A stretch of 64,000 nt of DNA from Pirellulaceae bacterium (lineage in GTDB: Bacteria; Planctomycetota; Planctomycetia; Pirellulales; Pirellulaceae), in contig JAHBXS010000003.1 of the NCBI GenBank assembly GCA_019636375.1, positions 1-64,000 on the forward strand, in the 5' to 3' direction. This document shows positions 54,362 to 63,853 of this stretch, one piece after another (position 1 is the stretch's first letter; each line of letters begins with the position of its first letter). A model generated the notes under the pieces. It did not search any database. It was not told the DNA's origin and was given only the letters and a program-made list of their open reading frames with translations. A program made the translations under genes and the position numbers.

Positions 54362-55321
54362 TCAAGATTTTGGCATCAAATTTGAATATAAAAACAATAC
54401 CGCATCAGGATTCAGCGCGATAGCGACTCCAACCACGGCGATCAACGATCCGGCCCAAGCCAAGGCCGTCGTGCGATGCCCATAATATAGGTACATCACT
54501 GGAATTGCAAATAGCGGACTGGTGGTTAAGAGGGTCGACGCCAGGGCCAAATCGGTTTTTTGATAGGCGACTTGGCTCATCCAAATCCCTAACCACGTGC
54601 CCAGGGCCGTGCCGCAGATGACCAATTTCAAATGCTGCCCGGTTAGCAACTCTCGACGAATTTTCGAAAATTCGCCATGTCCGACGACAACCGCCAACAT
54701 TATCACTGCCCCAACAAGCAACCGAATGAATGCCGCCTCGCCTGGACTGCATTCTGAATTCTCCATCGCTTGTTGCGAAAACATCCCTCCCAGGGCCTGG
54801 CAAACAGCAGAAGCCAATCCCAACCAAACACCGACCCAGGCTTGTCCCGGCATCAACGAAGGAATTTCGAAGGCCGTTCGCCGCTCCATCACGACCAATC
54901 CTACCCCGGACATGATCATTAAGATTCCCCAAAAGACAACGAGGGTCAGCTTTTGACCGAACAACAACCACATCAGGGCGATCGCAAATATGGGCGTCGT
55001 CGTGGTCAACAGAAAACACTTTCGGGGCCCTACGATTTGTAAACTGCGAAAGTAGCAATAGTCCCCAATGGCGATTCCGAAAATTCCGCCCCAGGCGAGC
55101 ATTTGCCAAGCGAAGCCGTTGGCCTGAAAGACGGGGTGCCCATTAAACCAAGCCAGCACCACCAAGTGAACCAAAAGCATCAGCGTGCCCAGCGCGCACT
55201 TGATGAAGTTGAGCGCAACAGCCGACATGCGGACTCGATTCCAGAACAAACTGGAGATGGTCCAAAGAAAGGCGGCCACCAATGCCGCCAGGATTCCGGT
55301 TTCACGATCTCCGACACCCAC
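54362..55321 (-). CDS. EamA/DMT-family transporter
   Basis: A 319-residue protein with ten hydrophobic helices in two EamA repeats (first about 8-145, second about 165-310). Helix motifs are typical: ALVAAFLWTISSLFWNR at the start, WGGIFGIAIGDYCYFRSLQIVGP, and WAGSLIAVVGVAIALNPDAVL at the end. The start is GTG at 55321 with a weak ribosome site. Such proteins export small metabolites or amino acids; substrate unknown. DUF502 follows immediately. Confidence 0.9.
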   Translation of the reverse strand: MGVGDRETGILAALVAAFLWTISSLFWNRVRMSAVALNFIKCALGTLMLLVHLVVLAWFNGHPVFQANGFAWQMLAWGGIFGIAIGDYCYFRSLQIVGPRKCFLLTTTTPIFAIALMWLLFGQKLTLVVFWGILMIMSGVGLVVMERRTAFEIPSLMPGQAWVGVWLGLASAVCQALGGMFSQQAMENSECSPGEAAFIRLLVGAVIMLAVVVGHGEFSKIRRELLTGQHLKLVICGTALGTWLGIWMSQVAYQKTDLALASTLLTTSPLFAIPVMYLYYGHRTTALAWAGSLIAVVGVAIALNPDAVLFLYSNLMPKS

Positions 55322-55412
55322 TCATCGATCCCGTCGAAGAGAAACCAACATCATTCTCAACACCCCGCCGCTTAACAGCAGAAGTCAAGCCTGCTCAACC
55401 CGAACACCAACT

Positions 55413-55784
55413 CTAGTCCGCCGGCCAACCGAGATCACTCTTTAGGTGTTCCAAAGACTGCTCTTCATCGCTGTCAATGTTGAAGAGCTTTTCAAGATTC
55501 ATCAAATCAAATACTTGCTGGATATTGTCGTTGATCCCGCACAATCTCAAGGCGATGTTTGCCGCACCACATTTCTTGCCAAATAAAATCAATTTCCCAA
55601 TCATCGCCGATGACATGAAAGCAACATTTTTGAAATTGAGGATCATTTTGTCGTGGGTTGCCTCTGAAACCAAAGCCAACAAATCGCTTCCAATATTTTC
55701 AATCAATGCCTCATCGACGATTCGCACTTCGTGGAAATAGGCCAGCAAGACACCGTCTTGCGTTCTGGTAATCAAGGTCGACAT
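55413..55784 (-). CDS. STAS-domain (anti-sigma factor antagonist-like) protein
   Basis: A 123-residue single STAS domain from ATG 55784 with a GGAG ribosome site. The core strand-loop is MILNFKNVAFMSSAMIGKLILFGKK (in parts near residues 50-70), where SSA is in the place of the phosphorylatable Ser of SpoIIAA/RsbV. It should act in partner switching with a kinase and a phosphatase, none of which is in the window. Gene stands alone. Confidence 0.9.
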   Translation of the reverse strand: MSTLITRTQDGVLLAYFHEVRIVDEALIENIGSDLLALVSEATHDKMILNFKNVAFMSSAMIGKLILFGKKCGAANIALRLCGINDNIQQVFDLMNLEKLFNIDSDEEQSLEHLKSDLGWPAD

Positions 55785-55796
55785 TAAATGCTCCAC

Positions 55797-56147
55797 AAAT
55801 TTGCAAGGTTCAATATTCTGGGTTCATCACCAACCGAAAATTTGGTTGCGGCGACGATTTCAGTCGTAAACAGGATGATAAAACTAATCCGCGACATTAA
55901 AGGACGGCGGACAATTTGAATCACGTCATCGCCGAAAACATGGCGGAAAATTTATTAAGTCTTGATTCTAATTAAATCTCGGCTTGAAAGAAAGGACTAA
56001 CGTGCACGCCCCGCTTTCGTGCCTTTTTCGCCAGTTCCAGCCATGACTTGTAGAATTCTGTCAATAACGCCAAAGGTGTCAACCTCAGCAAGACTTCAAG
56101 ATGCCTTCGAATTGTTACTCTAGCCGTTGGGGCCAAAGCACTTTCGC
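55797..56147. other. Intergenic region between STAS gene and scpB
   Basis: No gene seen in 351 bp. No clear hairpin terminator after scpB was found. Confidence 0.4.
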
Positions 56148-56954
56148 TCAGGCAGATGGAGAGTCATCAAAGAACTCGCCAATGTCGTCGACGTCTGCCG
56201 TTTGCGGGAGATCCTCTAATGAGGAAAGTCCAAATAGTTCCAAAAAACGATCGGAAGTCTGATAGATTTTATTCTTGCCGGTCGATTCAGGCGTGGTTTG
56301 GAGCAATTGACGTTCGACGAGTTGGGATAAGATCGAGCCGCTAGGTCGCTGGCGAATTTGGTCTATGTCAGCCCGTGAGATCGGCTGTTGATAGGCCACG
56401 ATCGACAGGGTATCAATCGCCATTTGATTCAATTGGGCTTCGCGGACTTCTCCATAAAAGCGGTCTCTGATTGACGAAAAAGATTCGCGGAGTGACATTT
56501 GATAGCCGTTGTCCGCCAGCTCAATGTGATACGGGGTTTGCTCTTGTTCATAGCGTCGATTTAGCTCTTGAACAATTTTCTTGATTTCTTTGGGGCTGAC
56601 ATCTCGCAGGACCGAAGCAAGTTTCTTGGCCGTCAATTTTTGGCCAGAAGTCACTCCGACAAATAAAACCGCTTCGATAATGGCTGATTCACTGAGAGAG
56701 ATTCCGGCGTTGTCATTTTGATCATCAAGTTCGTCGATTTCGTCAGTTCCGCCCTCTTCGGGCTCGTTCTCGAACTCTTCCGCCTCCGTCGTCTCTTCAA
56801 CGCCTAAGTTGCGATGCAACATCTTGGCATACGCTTGGCTCAATTGATCTAATGAAAACTCTTCCTCATCATCGCCAAAATTCTCAGGCAATCCTTCGGC
56901 AGGTGAAGTTGTGAAAGAATCTTCTGGATTCGGAAATTCGTTAGGCTCGTTCAC
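56148..56954 (-). CDS. scpB: Chromosome segregation and condensation protein ScpB
   Basis: A 268-residue ScpB, started at GTG 56954 (the nearest start with codon phase matching the family; a TTG earlier gives a few extra residues). The first 90 residues are acidic and disordered (EEEGGTDEIDELDDQ), an extension common in planctomycetes. The winged-helix pair follows (AIIEAVLFVGVTSGQKLTAKKLASVL, then MAIDTLSIVAYQQPISRADIDQIRQ). ScpB joins SMC-ScpA in condensation. It lies 18 bp after selA on the same strand. Confidence 0.93.
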   Translation of the reverse strand: MNEPNEFPNPEDSFTTSPAEGLPENFGDDEEEFSLDQLSQAYAKMLHRNLGVEETTEAEEFENEPEEGGTDEIDELDDQNDNAGISLSESAIIEAVLFVGVTSGQKLTAKKLASVLRDVSPKEIKKIVQELNRRYEQEQTPYHIELADNGYQMSLRESFSSIRDRFYGEVREAQLNQMAIDTLSIVAYQQPISRADIDQIRQRPSGSILSQLVERQLLQTTPESTGKNKIYQTSDRFLELFGLSSLEDLPQTADVDDIGEFFDDSPSA

Positions 56955-56972
56955 TCGGCATCCCAAAGTTGG

Positions 56973-58361
56973 TTAACTTACAAACAAAGTTTCGAAGGCC
57001 CCAGCCAGAGCAGCGTCGAGTCGCGGTGGAATCGTTCTGAAATCCAATAGAAAGCGGCCCTGCGAAATTCGCCCCATGACCGCAGGATCATGTTCACGAA
57101 GTTTTTGGGAAAACTGATCAAGGGTCAACGTAGAAGGTTGAATCGAAGCGCACCAAGTTGAAATCCTTTGAGTCGGCAAACTTCCCCCACCCAGCATCGA
57201 CTGCTCCTGGACCGCCTCCGCCGATTTAATCCCTGTGAGATATTGGATCTGGCCAATAAATTTATTGGCCCGAAATTGCAAGTTCGCCAGAGGGGTCGTG
57301 AGCATGTTCAAAATCGGGATTTCACGCAAGGCGTCCTCCCGTTTGTGATACAGGCCCAAAGTAGTTTGCAGGCCTGCCAAGGTTAACTTGTCAACTCGCA
57401 TTGCGCGCATCAGCGGATTTTTGAGAATTCGCTCGATATAGACCTTTTTGCCGATGGCGATTCCAGATTGCGGACCACCGACCAGTTTATCACCGCTAAA
57501 TAGCACGAGGTCTGCTCCCTTTTTGATACTCTCGCCAACCACCGGCTCATCCAACAAACCAATCTCGGCAAAATCAATCAATGCTCCCGAACCGACATCG
57601 TCAATTAGCGGCAGCTCATGGCGATGAGCAAGTTCGACGAGCTCGACCAACGCAGGGGTTTCGGTAAAGCCGACGACTTGGAAGTTGCTGGGATGGACCC
57701 GCAGAATAGCTCCCGTGTTTTCGTTGATGGCCTGTTCATAGTCGGCCAAATGTGTTTTGTTGGTCGTTCCAACTTCGCGGAGTTTGCAACCGGCGCACTC
57801 CATAACTTCTGGCAGTCGATAGCTGCCGCCGATTTCAATCAGTTGACCTCGGGAAACGATGACTTCTTTTCCAGCCGCTACGGACGAGAGCGCGAGCATG
57901 GTGGCGGCTGCATTGTTGTTTGCAACAGCTGCCGCTTCGCATCCCGTTAGTTCCCGCAAAATTCGCTCGACGATTTTTGCTCGTTGTCCACGCTCACCGC
58001 TATGGAGGTCAAGTTCGAGGCTGGAATAACCAGAAGCAATCTCTTGAATGCGTTGAATGGCGGACGGCGCAAGCGGTGCTCGCCCCAACCCAGTATGCAA
58101 CAGCACCCCCGTTCCGTTAATGACAGGAACCAAGAGGTCTCGCCGCTCGGAATGAAACCACGCGGCGATTCGATTCGCAAGTTCCGTAGGGCTCGGAACT
58201 TCGATTGACTCAGATGCCTTCCCCATACGGTCGCGAACGCCGTCCAAGAACTCGCGGACCGAATCGACGACCACTTGCTGATTCAATGTCTCGGACAGTC
58301 GCTTGAGTGGCGGACTTTCGAGAAGTTGAGAAACGGAAGGAAGACTTCGAAATGGATTAGC
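56973..58361 (-). CDS. selA: L-seryl-tRNA(Sec) selenium transferase SelA
   Basis: A 462-residue PLP enzyme started at GTG 58361 with AGGAG 6 nt before (the longer frame lacks this). The Schiff-base Lys is in LVLFSGDKLVGGPQSG (near residue 290). Other SelA segments: HTGLGRAPL near 105, NNNAAATMLALSS near 155, EIGGSYRLPEVM and REVGTTNKTH. SelA converts seryl-tRNA(Sec) to selenocysteinyl-tRNA(Sec). Its presence means the organism should have selenoproteins; no selB, selC or selD was seen in this window. Confidence 0.95.
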   Translation of the reverse strand, partial: ANPFRSLPSVSQLLESPPLKRLSETLNQQVVVDSVREFLDGVRDRMGKASESIEVPSPTELANRIAAWFHSERRDLLVPVINGTGVLLHTGLGRAPLAPSAIQRIQEIASGYSSLELDLHSGERGQRAKIVERILRELTGCEAAAVANNNAAATMLALSSVAAGKEVIVSRGQLIEIGGSYRLPEVMECAGCKLREVGTTNKTHLADYEQAINENTGAILRVHPSNFQVVGFTETPALVELVELAHRHELPLIDDVGSGALIDFAEIGLLDEPVVGESIKKGADLVLFSGDKLVGGPQSGIAIGKKVYIERILKNPLMRAMRVDKLTLAGLQTTLGLYHKREDALREIPILNMLTTPLANLQFRANKFIGQIQYLTGIKSAEAVQEQSMLGGGSLPTQRISTWCASIQPSTLTLDQFSQKLREHDPAVMGRISQGRFLLDFRTIPPRLDAALAGAFETLFVS

Positions 58362-58569
58362 CACGAACTGCTCCTGCTTAAATCTACCCAAGCAACAGAT
58401 GAACTTCCGGCCCAGTGCCATTCATTCGCGAGGTTTCAATCGGTTCACGTCGCCAATGAATGAATCCGAATGGAATTTGCTCCTACCAAGACCGCTACCA
58501 GTTTATTCTAATGATTTGGCGGTCGATCGACCATGCAGTCAAACGACCCTCGATTGGAGTCAAGGTTGT

Positions 58570-58920
58570 TTACGTCGTCTCGTTGTTGGTCGTCGAGTTG
58601 GCCACATCCCGCGCAATCGCTCCGTAAATTCGTTCACGCTCCTCCAAATCCCGGAGACGTTCCTTCATTTCCTTGCCCGGTTTGAACGAAACCGCGAGGC
58701 GACTTTCAACCTCGACGGTCTCATTCGTGTTCAGGTTCCGGGCACTTCGCGGAGCCCGCCGCACAACCTCAAAGACTCCAAAATTTCTGATCTCCACACG
58801 TTTTTCGATCATCAAAACTTCGATGATCGCGTCGAATGTCTTTTGCACAAGCTCTTTGGCCGCTTGCTTCGTCAAGCCGACTTCATCGGCAAGTGCGTTG
58901 ACGATGTCTTGCTTGGTCAT
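58570..58920 (-). CDS. HU/IHF-family DNA-binding protein
   Basis: A 116-residue HU-like protein. Family segments: MTKQDIVNALADEVGLTKQAAKELV at the N-terminus and the DNA-binding arm RNFGVFEVVRRAPRSARN (near 45-62) with the tip Pro replaced (AP). The C-terminus has a 20-residue extension after the usual end, ending NSTTNNETT. It should bend DNA in nucleoid organisation. Monocistronic, with selA 209 bp downstream. Confidence 0.93.
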   Translation of the reverse strand: MTKQDIVNALADEVGLTKQAAKELVQKTFDAIIEVLMIEKRVEIRNFGVFEVVRRAPRSARNLNTNETVEVESRLAVSFKPGKEMKERLRDLEERERIYGAIARDVANSTTNNETT

Positions 58921-59193
58921 GGGTCATCAATCCTTAGAACGAGATAAGGCGAACGACTGGAACCGCCACTACGAATATGCATCTAAGCGATTCCTAGACA
59001 CAAAATAGAGTTCGATGAAGTAACGGGGCGAGTAATAAGTGTACCAAGCTTCCGTCGTGGGTGCCTAACCCAATTCTCCAGCGAGCAATCCAACCTGCGC
59101 AAGTTTAAGGGCCTGGATTCGCAAAGTCAACATCGTCAAATCACGTTCAGATCTGACGGTTTCGCCAACCCGCAGACTTTAAGAAAAAGAACT

Positions 59194-60471
59194 TTAGGTA
59201 GTCGAGTGGGCGGAAGAGGCATCTGCCGTTTGCCCAACAGCTCGGTGAGCCGCTGCATGATTTCCCTCAAGGAGAGGAATCTTTTTCGCGACTTGGACAA
59301 GAGCATCGACTACTTGTTGCATTTGATCAGTCGAATGCAGGGCACTTGGGGTCATCCGCACAATCGATGTACCGTAAGGAACTGCGGGATACATGACTGG
59401 ATTGACAATGATCTGGTGTTCTTCCTCGAGCATTTTAACGGCGTGCAAGGCCGTGACACCGCGGGTGAAGATCGACGTAACGGCACCTTCGGGATTACCG
59501 ATGTTGAATCCAGCCGCTCGCAAATTGTCTCGCAAGGCGTTGATGTTTTCCCATAATTTGATTCGGCGTTCAGGCAGTTTCTGCATGAGCTCAAGCGACT
59601 TGATCGTCGCCGCCACAATCGCCGCAGGGAGAGCCTTGGTCAACATGAAGCCCGGCGAGACGTGCCGGACGAAACGCAAGACATGCTCTGGGCCACAAAT
59701 GTAGCCACCAAAGGTACCGAACGATTTCGCGAACGTACCGCCATGCAGGTCCACTTCATGCTCAACACCAAACAGTTCGCAGGTGCCCCGACCATTTTCG
59801 CCGAGTACGCCAGTTCCATGAGCGTCATCAACAAACAGCCGAGCGTTGTATTTCTTCTTGAGTTCAACGAGCTTGTCCAACGGTGCAAGGTCTCCTGACA
59901 TGCCGTAGACGCCATCAACGGCAATCATCTTGGGGACATCGTCTGGGCATGCCTTGAGTTGCTCCTCCAAATCAGTCATGTCATTGTGAGCAAACCAAGA
60001 TGCCTCACCTTTGCATAACCTCGCACCATCGTGAACGCAACTGTGAGCGTAGGCATCGACAAAAATCCGTTCCTTGCGACCTACCACGCAAGCAATTGTC
60101 CCAGACATGGCGGACAGGCCCAAGTTAAAAACCAACGACGACTCCGTCAGTCGGTATTTTGCCAAGTCGGCTTCTAGGGCCAAATGCAAATCCGTATTTC
60201 CGGTCAACGGTCGCGCTCCGAGCGGGGTACCCACTCCGTATTGTTCGGCAATTCGAAATCCCGCTTCGACAACCTCGGGATGAACTGCGAGGCCTAAGTA
60301 GTCGTTTGTCGAGACCTGCAGGAATTCTTTTCCGTCGCGGATGTAGGTCGGCGTGCAGTTGACGATGGGGAAGCGTCTAAAAAAAGTATTTCGCAGTGGG
60401 ACCATCATTTCCCCAGCGATTTTCTCCATCCGTGCCCAGAATTCATCGCATTTTTCGAAGACATCCGCCAT
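59194..60471 (-). CDS. Alpha-oxoamine synthase family aminotransferase (SPT/KBL/AONS-like)
   Basis: A 425-residue PLP-dependent enzyme. The Schiff-base Lys is in LHGGTFAKSFGTFGG (near residue 245). The other landmarks, STNDYLGLAVHPEV, GVGTPLGARPLTGNTDLH, DDAHGTGVLGENGRG, occur in order. Family members condense an amino acid with an acyl-CoA: 8-amino-7-oxononanoate synthase, 2-amino-3-ketobutyrate CoA ligase, or serine palmitoyltransferase. The extra 40 residues at the N-terminus and 25 at the C-terminus, and the MVPLRNTFFRRFP start, are unlike BioF; the SPT-like reading is possible. No biotin or sphingolipid genes lie nearby to decide. Confidence 0.88.
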   Translation of the reverse strand: MADVFEKCDEFWARMEKIAGEMMVPLRNTFFRRFPIVNCTPTYIRDGKEFLQVSTNDYLGLAVHPEVVEAGFRIAEQYGVGTPLGARPLTGNTDLHLALEADLAKYRLTESSLVFNLGLSAMSGTIACVVGRKERIFVDAYAHSCVHDGARLCKGEASWFAHNDMTDLEEQLKACPDDVPKMIAVDGVYGMSGDLAPLDKLVELKKKYNARLFVDDAHGTGVLGENGRGTCELFGVEHEVDLHGGTFAKSFGTFGGYICGPEHVLRFVRHVSPGFMLTKALPAAIVAATIKSLELMQKLPERRIKLWENINALRDNLRAAGFNIGNPEGAVTSIFTRGVTALHAVKMLEEEHQIIVNPVMYPAVPYGTSIVRMTPSALHSTDQMQQVVDALVQVAKKIPLLEGNHAAAHRAVGQTADASSAHSTT

Positions 60472-60726
60472 ACTACGTTCAGCTCTCTAAACTCAGTAAA
60501 TGATTGACTAAAAACAGTGGGAAACCACAGGTCATCACGGCTAGATGCCATTTGGCAAGCGGAACCAACACGAATTTCGCAAAGTCGATAGTTTATTCGG
60601 AATTGAGTCGGTTGCAACTCTAGATAAAGGCGTCGCACCCGGCGTTTTGTTGGTTTTTTCGTCGCGTCCAGCACGTTTTAACATCGATATTTGGAATAAT
60701 TCAGGAATTATTTTTCGATTCAAGCT

Positions 60727-63198
60727 TCAAGAACTCGTCTCTTGTCCTTGTTTTTGCGGGATATTCAGTCGTTTTAAGTAGGCTGGCGGGGGGACGTAAG
60801 CTGGAGACGTCCCCCCGCCAGCAGTTATCCGTTTTCGTCCAAAAAATCTTCCTAATGGTCCGCTTAGCATCGATGGAAGTAGGATCAAGGCTCCCAACAA
60901 GCTTCCACCCAGCAAAACTGCCAGCAAAATCGAAAACCGCACGGTCGGCATAAATACACTAAAAACAAACGGCAAAGTACCCAGTCCGCATATCAACGTC
61001 GTGTCGATCATCGATTTAGCACAGTGCTGATAAGCATAAATGACTGCCAATCGCGGGCGTAGATTCTCGCGAATTCCCCGGCGATACCAGGCCAAAAAGT
61101 GGATCGTATCATCAACCGCAATTCCGAGGGCGATACTGGCCGTCATCACCGAGCCAATCTCAATCGCCATCCCCATCCAACCCATCGATCCAAAAACGAC
61201 CAACGGAGCAAACACATTGGGAATCATCGCTAGCAGCCCAGCCATGATGCTCCGCATCAACACCACCATCACCAACGAAATCAAGACGAAAGCCGTTAAA
61301 AAGCTGGTGACCAAATCCGATAGAACTTGCTGTTGGGCCTTGTACATCATGGGAACACCACCCGTGATGACTGCCGACATTTGCTCGCCACTTGGTGATT
61401 TGTAGATCCCGTTGGCAAGTTCCAAGAACTCGTCGACGACACCCGAAATTTGCACTAACAATCCGTTGTAATCTGTTTTTTCCATCGCCTTGATTCGAAC
61501 ACTGATCCGCCACAATTCTTTGTCGGGGTCATCCAACAGAACAGCGTTTTCAGAATAGACGCCGTCGACAACGTCAGGATCGTAGAAGCGTCCGGCGATG
61601 AGTCGATTTTCAATCAGCGATCGTTTACGTGTCCGCCAACCTGTCTTTCTCGCTTGTTGTTCGAAAGTGCGAGAGGTCGAAGGTGGTTGAAAGGTTGCCG
61701 CCGAATAAGACGCCTGAATAAACTCGCTTGCCCGAATATTTTCTTCAAGTGCTGAAACCAAATGTCCCCGATCCCAATGGTCAAACGGCAAGTCTTCACC
61801 GCGTTGCAAATCGTTAGGAATTTCCAACACGATTTCCATCGGAACCAGCGGCCCCAGGTTTTCTTCCAACCAGTTGTAGTCGCGAATGATTTTTGTAGAC
61901 GAATGAAAACGATTCTGAATACTTAGCGTCGCTTCTAGCCAAATCACTCCAAGGGCCAGAACGACCATAATGGCGATCCCGCTCAACGTGACTAATCCGT
62001 GATTCCGCAAAGTAAGTCGAGAAAGAATGAGAGCAGTGGACGATTGGTAACGCTTGCGTTTTAGCGAACCCTTGGCTCCACGAACAAGCTTCGGAAACAT
62101 TCTGGCGACCACTCCCAATGCGTATGGAAGCATAAACAGAATGATCGGGAGGCTGGCCAAAATTGCCATCGCTGAATAAATCCCAAACGACTTAATTGGC
62201 AATATCTGGCTGGACGCCAAAGACCCCATCCCCAACGATGTTGTCAAAGCCGCCATTGCCACCGGATAACCTCCGAATCGCACCGCAGATGCGTCGGCCA
62301 ATTCAGGAGTTCGAATGTAAGCCTTGATAAAATAATTTGTCATGTGAATGGAGGCCGAAACGCCCAGAATGAACGTCAACGTGGGCAACATGACCATCGT
62401 CAGGTTCATCGTCCCACCGGTGAGACGTAGTAGCGTCAGTCCCAGAAACGCACAATACAGCGAACACATTAAAATCGCTGCGGACAACACCGGATTGCGG
62501 GTTCGAATCCATGCCAAACCCATGACCAACACGACGCTCATCCACATGAAGCGCCGCAACGAGTTTTTGCTTTCTTGATCGATTGCTGCACCGTCAACCG
62601 TCGGGCCCCCAAGATGGATTTCATCGGGGGACAGACCCGTGATTCTGGTCGCTGTCTCGAGCGCGACGTCAATCGTTTCAGTGCGTTTCCGCGATCCTGC
62701 CGCTGATGGGTAGGCCAAGCAGCAGGTAGTCTTTCCATCGGGTCCAAAAAAGACTCCCGTGGCACGGGCCATCGCGGTCTCTTCGGTAAGCCCTGGAGTG
62801 CGCTGCAAACGTTCCAAAACCTCAGAACCTGTCGTTACTCGGTCAAAATACAATTCTGCCCGTTCGTTGCGTAGCACCCGCAACTCGGCAGCTAATCGGT
62901 CAAGTGGAGTAATTTCCGGTTCGACTAAATCACCATCGGCGTCTCGCCAAGTCGAAGTGTCTTCACAACCAGGCCAACTTATTACAACCATTTCGTCAAC
63001 GCCGAAACGGTCCTTGAACCACTCGTATTCCTGAGCCTCTTTGAATCCGCGAGGCAACCACTGATAGATGTCGTTCTCAAAAACGGTGAACGCCAGCGAG
63101 CCCTGCCAAAAGACCAGTGGCGAGGTCAAGATGGTCAGCCCAATCAACGCCTGGACGCTCCAGGCAACCCAAACAGGAGGTTTTTTGACGTCTAACAC
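60727..63198 (-). CDS. MMPL/RND-type exporter
   Basis: An 823-residue inner-membrane protein from GTG 63198. It has two repeats of six helices, each after a large periplasmic loop: first helix about 15-32, second set about 215-380, then 415-432, and last set about 665-800 (LLAMIPNVFAPLVVFGSMGWMG, LLAVLLGGSLLGALILLPSML). The GIAVDDTIHFLAWY motif near residue 700 with its acidic pair is the proton-relay-type motif of MMPL/HAE3 exporters. Such proteins in planctomycetes may move hopanoids or lipids. The last 20 codons contain a palindromic repeat in frame, which gives the AGGGTSPAYVPPPAY tail. Confidence 0.9.
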   Translation of the reverse strand: MLDVKKPPVWVAWSVQALIGLTILTSPLVFWQGSLAFTVFENDIYQWLPRGFKEAQEYEWFKDRFGVDEMVVISWPGCEDTSTWRDADGDLVEPEITPLDRLAAELRVLRNERAELYFDRVTTGSEVLERLQRTPGLTEETAMARATGVFFGPDGKTTCCLAYPSAAGSRKRTETIDVALETATRITGLSPDEIHLGGPTVDGAAIDQESKNSLRRFMWMSVVLVMGLAWIRTRNPVLSAAILMCSLYCAFLGLTLLRLTGGTMNLTMVMLPTLTFILGVSASIHMTNYFIKAYIRTPELADASAVRFGGYPVAMAALTTSLGMGSLASSQILPIKSFGIYSAMAILASLPIILFMLPYALGVVARMFPKLVRGAKGSLKRKRYQSSTALILSRLTLRNHGLVTLSGIAIMVVLALGVIWLEATLSIQNRFHSSTKIIRDYNWLEENLGPLVPMEIVLEIPNDLQRGEDLPFDHWDRGHLVSALEENIRASEFIQASYSAATFQPPSTSRTFEQQARKTGWRTRKRSLIENRLIAGRFYDPDVVDGVYSENAVLLDDPDKELWRISVRIKAMEKTDYNGLLVQISGVVDEFLELANGIYKSPSGEQMSAVITGGVPMMYKAQQQVLSDLVTSFLTAFVLISLVMVVLMRSIMAGLLAMIPNVFAPLVVFGSMGWMGMAIEIGSVMTASIALGIAVDDTIHFLAWYRRGIRENLRPRLAVIYAYQHCAKSMIDTTLICGLGTLPFVFSVFMPTVRFSILLAVLLGGSLLGALILLPSMLSGPLGRFFGRKRITAGGGTSPAYVPPPAYLKRLNIPQKQGQETSS
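60782..60822. repeat. 16-bp inverted repeat inside the 3' end of the MMPL gene
   Basis: Left arm GCTGGCGGGGGGACGT (60782-60797) and its exact reverse complement (60807-60822) are separated by 9 nt. The element lies in frame in the last 35 codons of the exporter gene and encodes a Gly/Pro-rich tail. The G+C of the arms is far above that of the gene, which points to insertion of a REP-like element. Confidence 0.9.
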
Positions 63199-63853
63199 GA
63201 ATCGCTAACCAAAACCTTAAAAATGAAGAATTTCAAATCCTAGCCGATTCCGCCAATGGTAGGTTCGGTCGTTACCGATTCTCGTAGGCGCGATCAAAAC
63301 GCAACCAAATCAACATGTTGGCGCATTCAACACCAACTCTCCGACGATGCGTTCTACGATCCGATTTTCAATTGAATTGGCGGCATCAAAGAACCTTCCA
63401 TTGTCCTATTTTTGTCGTCAAATTGCAAAGCCCCTAGTTACATTCCATTCAAATTTGAATGCTGTAGGGGCAGATTTTTCGTATGTCCGGCGCCCAAAGA
63501 CGTAAAAATCGCCGACCTTAAGCTTAACAAGGGAAATTGTCACAACCGTAACGATTGTGATGGCAGTATATCGTAGGCGGCCAAAACTTGTGGCGATCTG
63601 ACCCTTATTCGCTTCTGACTTATGGAACAACACCCCGAGCTCCGAGACCAGGCATCGTTGACCGACCAGTTTCCGACGAGTTGCCTAAATATGGTGACTC
63701 GCTTTGACTCTCAATTTGGATTTGGGGAAAAACAATCTTCTTCATCGTCTCACCTCCTATCAAAAAAACCCCTGATGTCCTGCAAGAGTCCGCTCCCCTA
63801 TGCTAAAAATTGGTTATCGGTCGTTATTTTTTGGAATTCACCCAAGTAAAACC
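63199..63853. other. Intergenic region upstream of MMPL and methyltransferase genes
   Basis: No secure gene in 655 bp. A 71-codon minus-strand frame (63633-63418) begins at TTG, lacks a ribosome site and is rejected. A small inverted repeat TCACAA / TTGTGA (63539-63560 area) could be an operator for either divergent gene. Confidence 0.5.

Noticed and set aside
63418-63633. 71-codon minus-strand frame in the last intergenic region
   Set aside because: TTG start, no ribosome site, no family; hydrophobic stretch is short.
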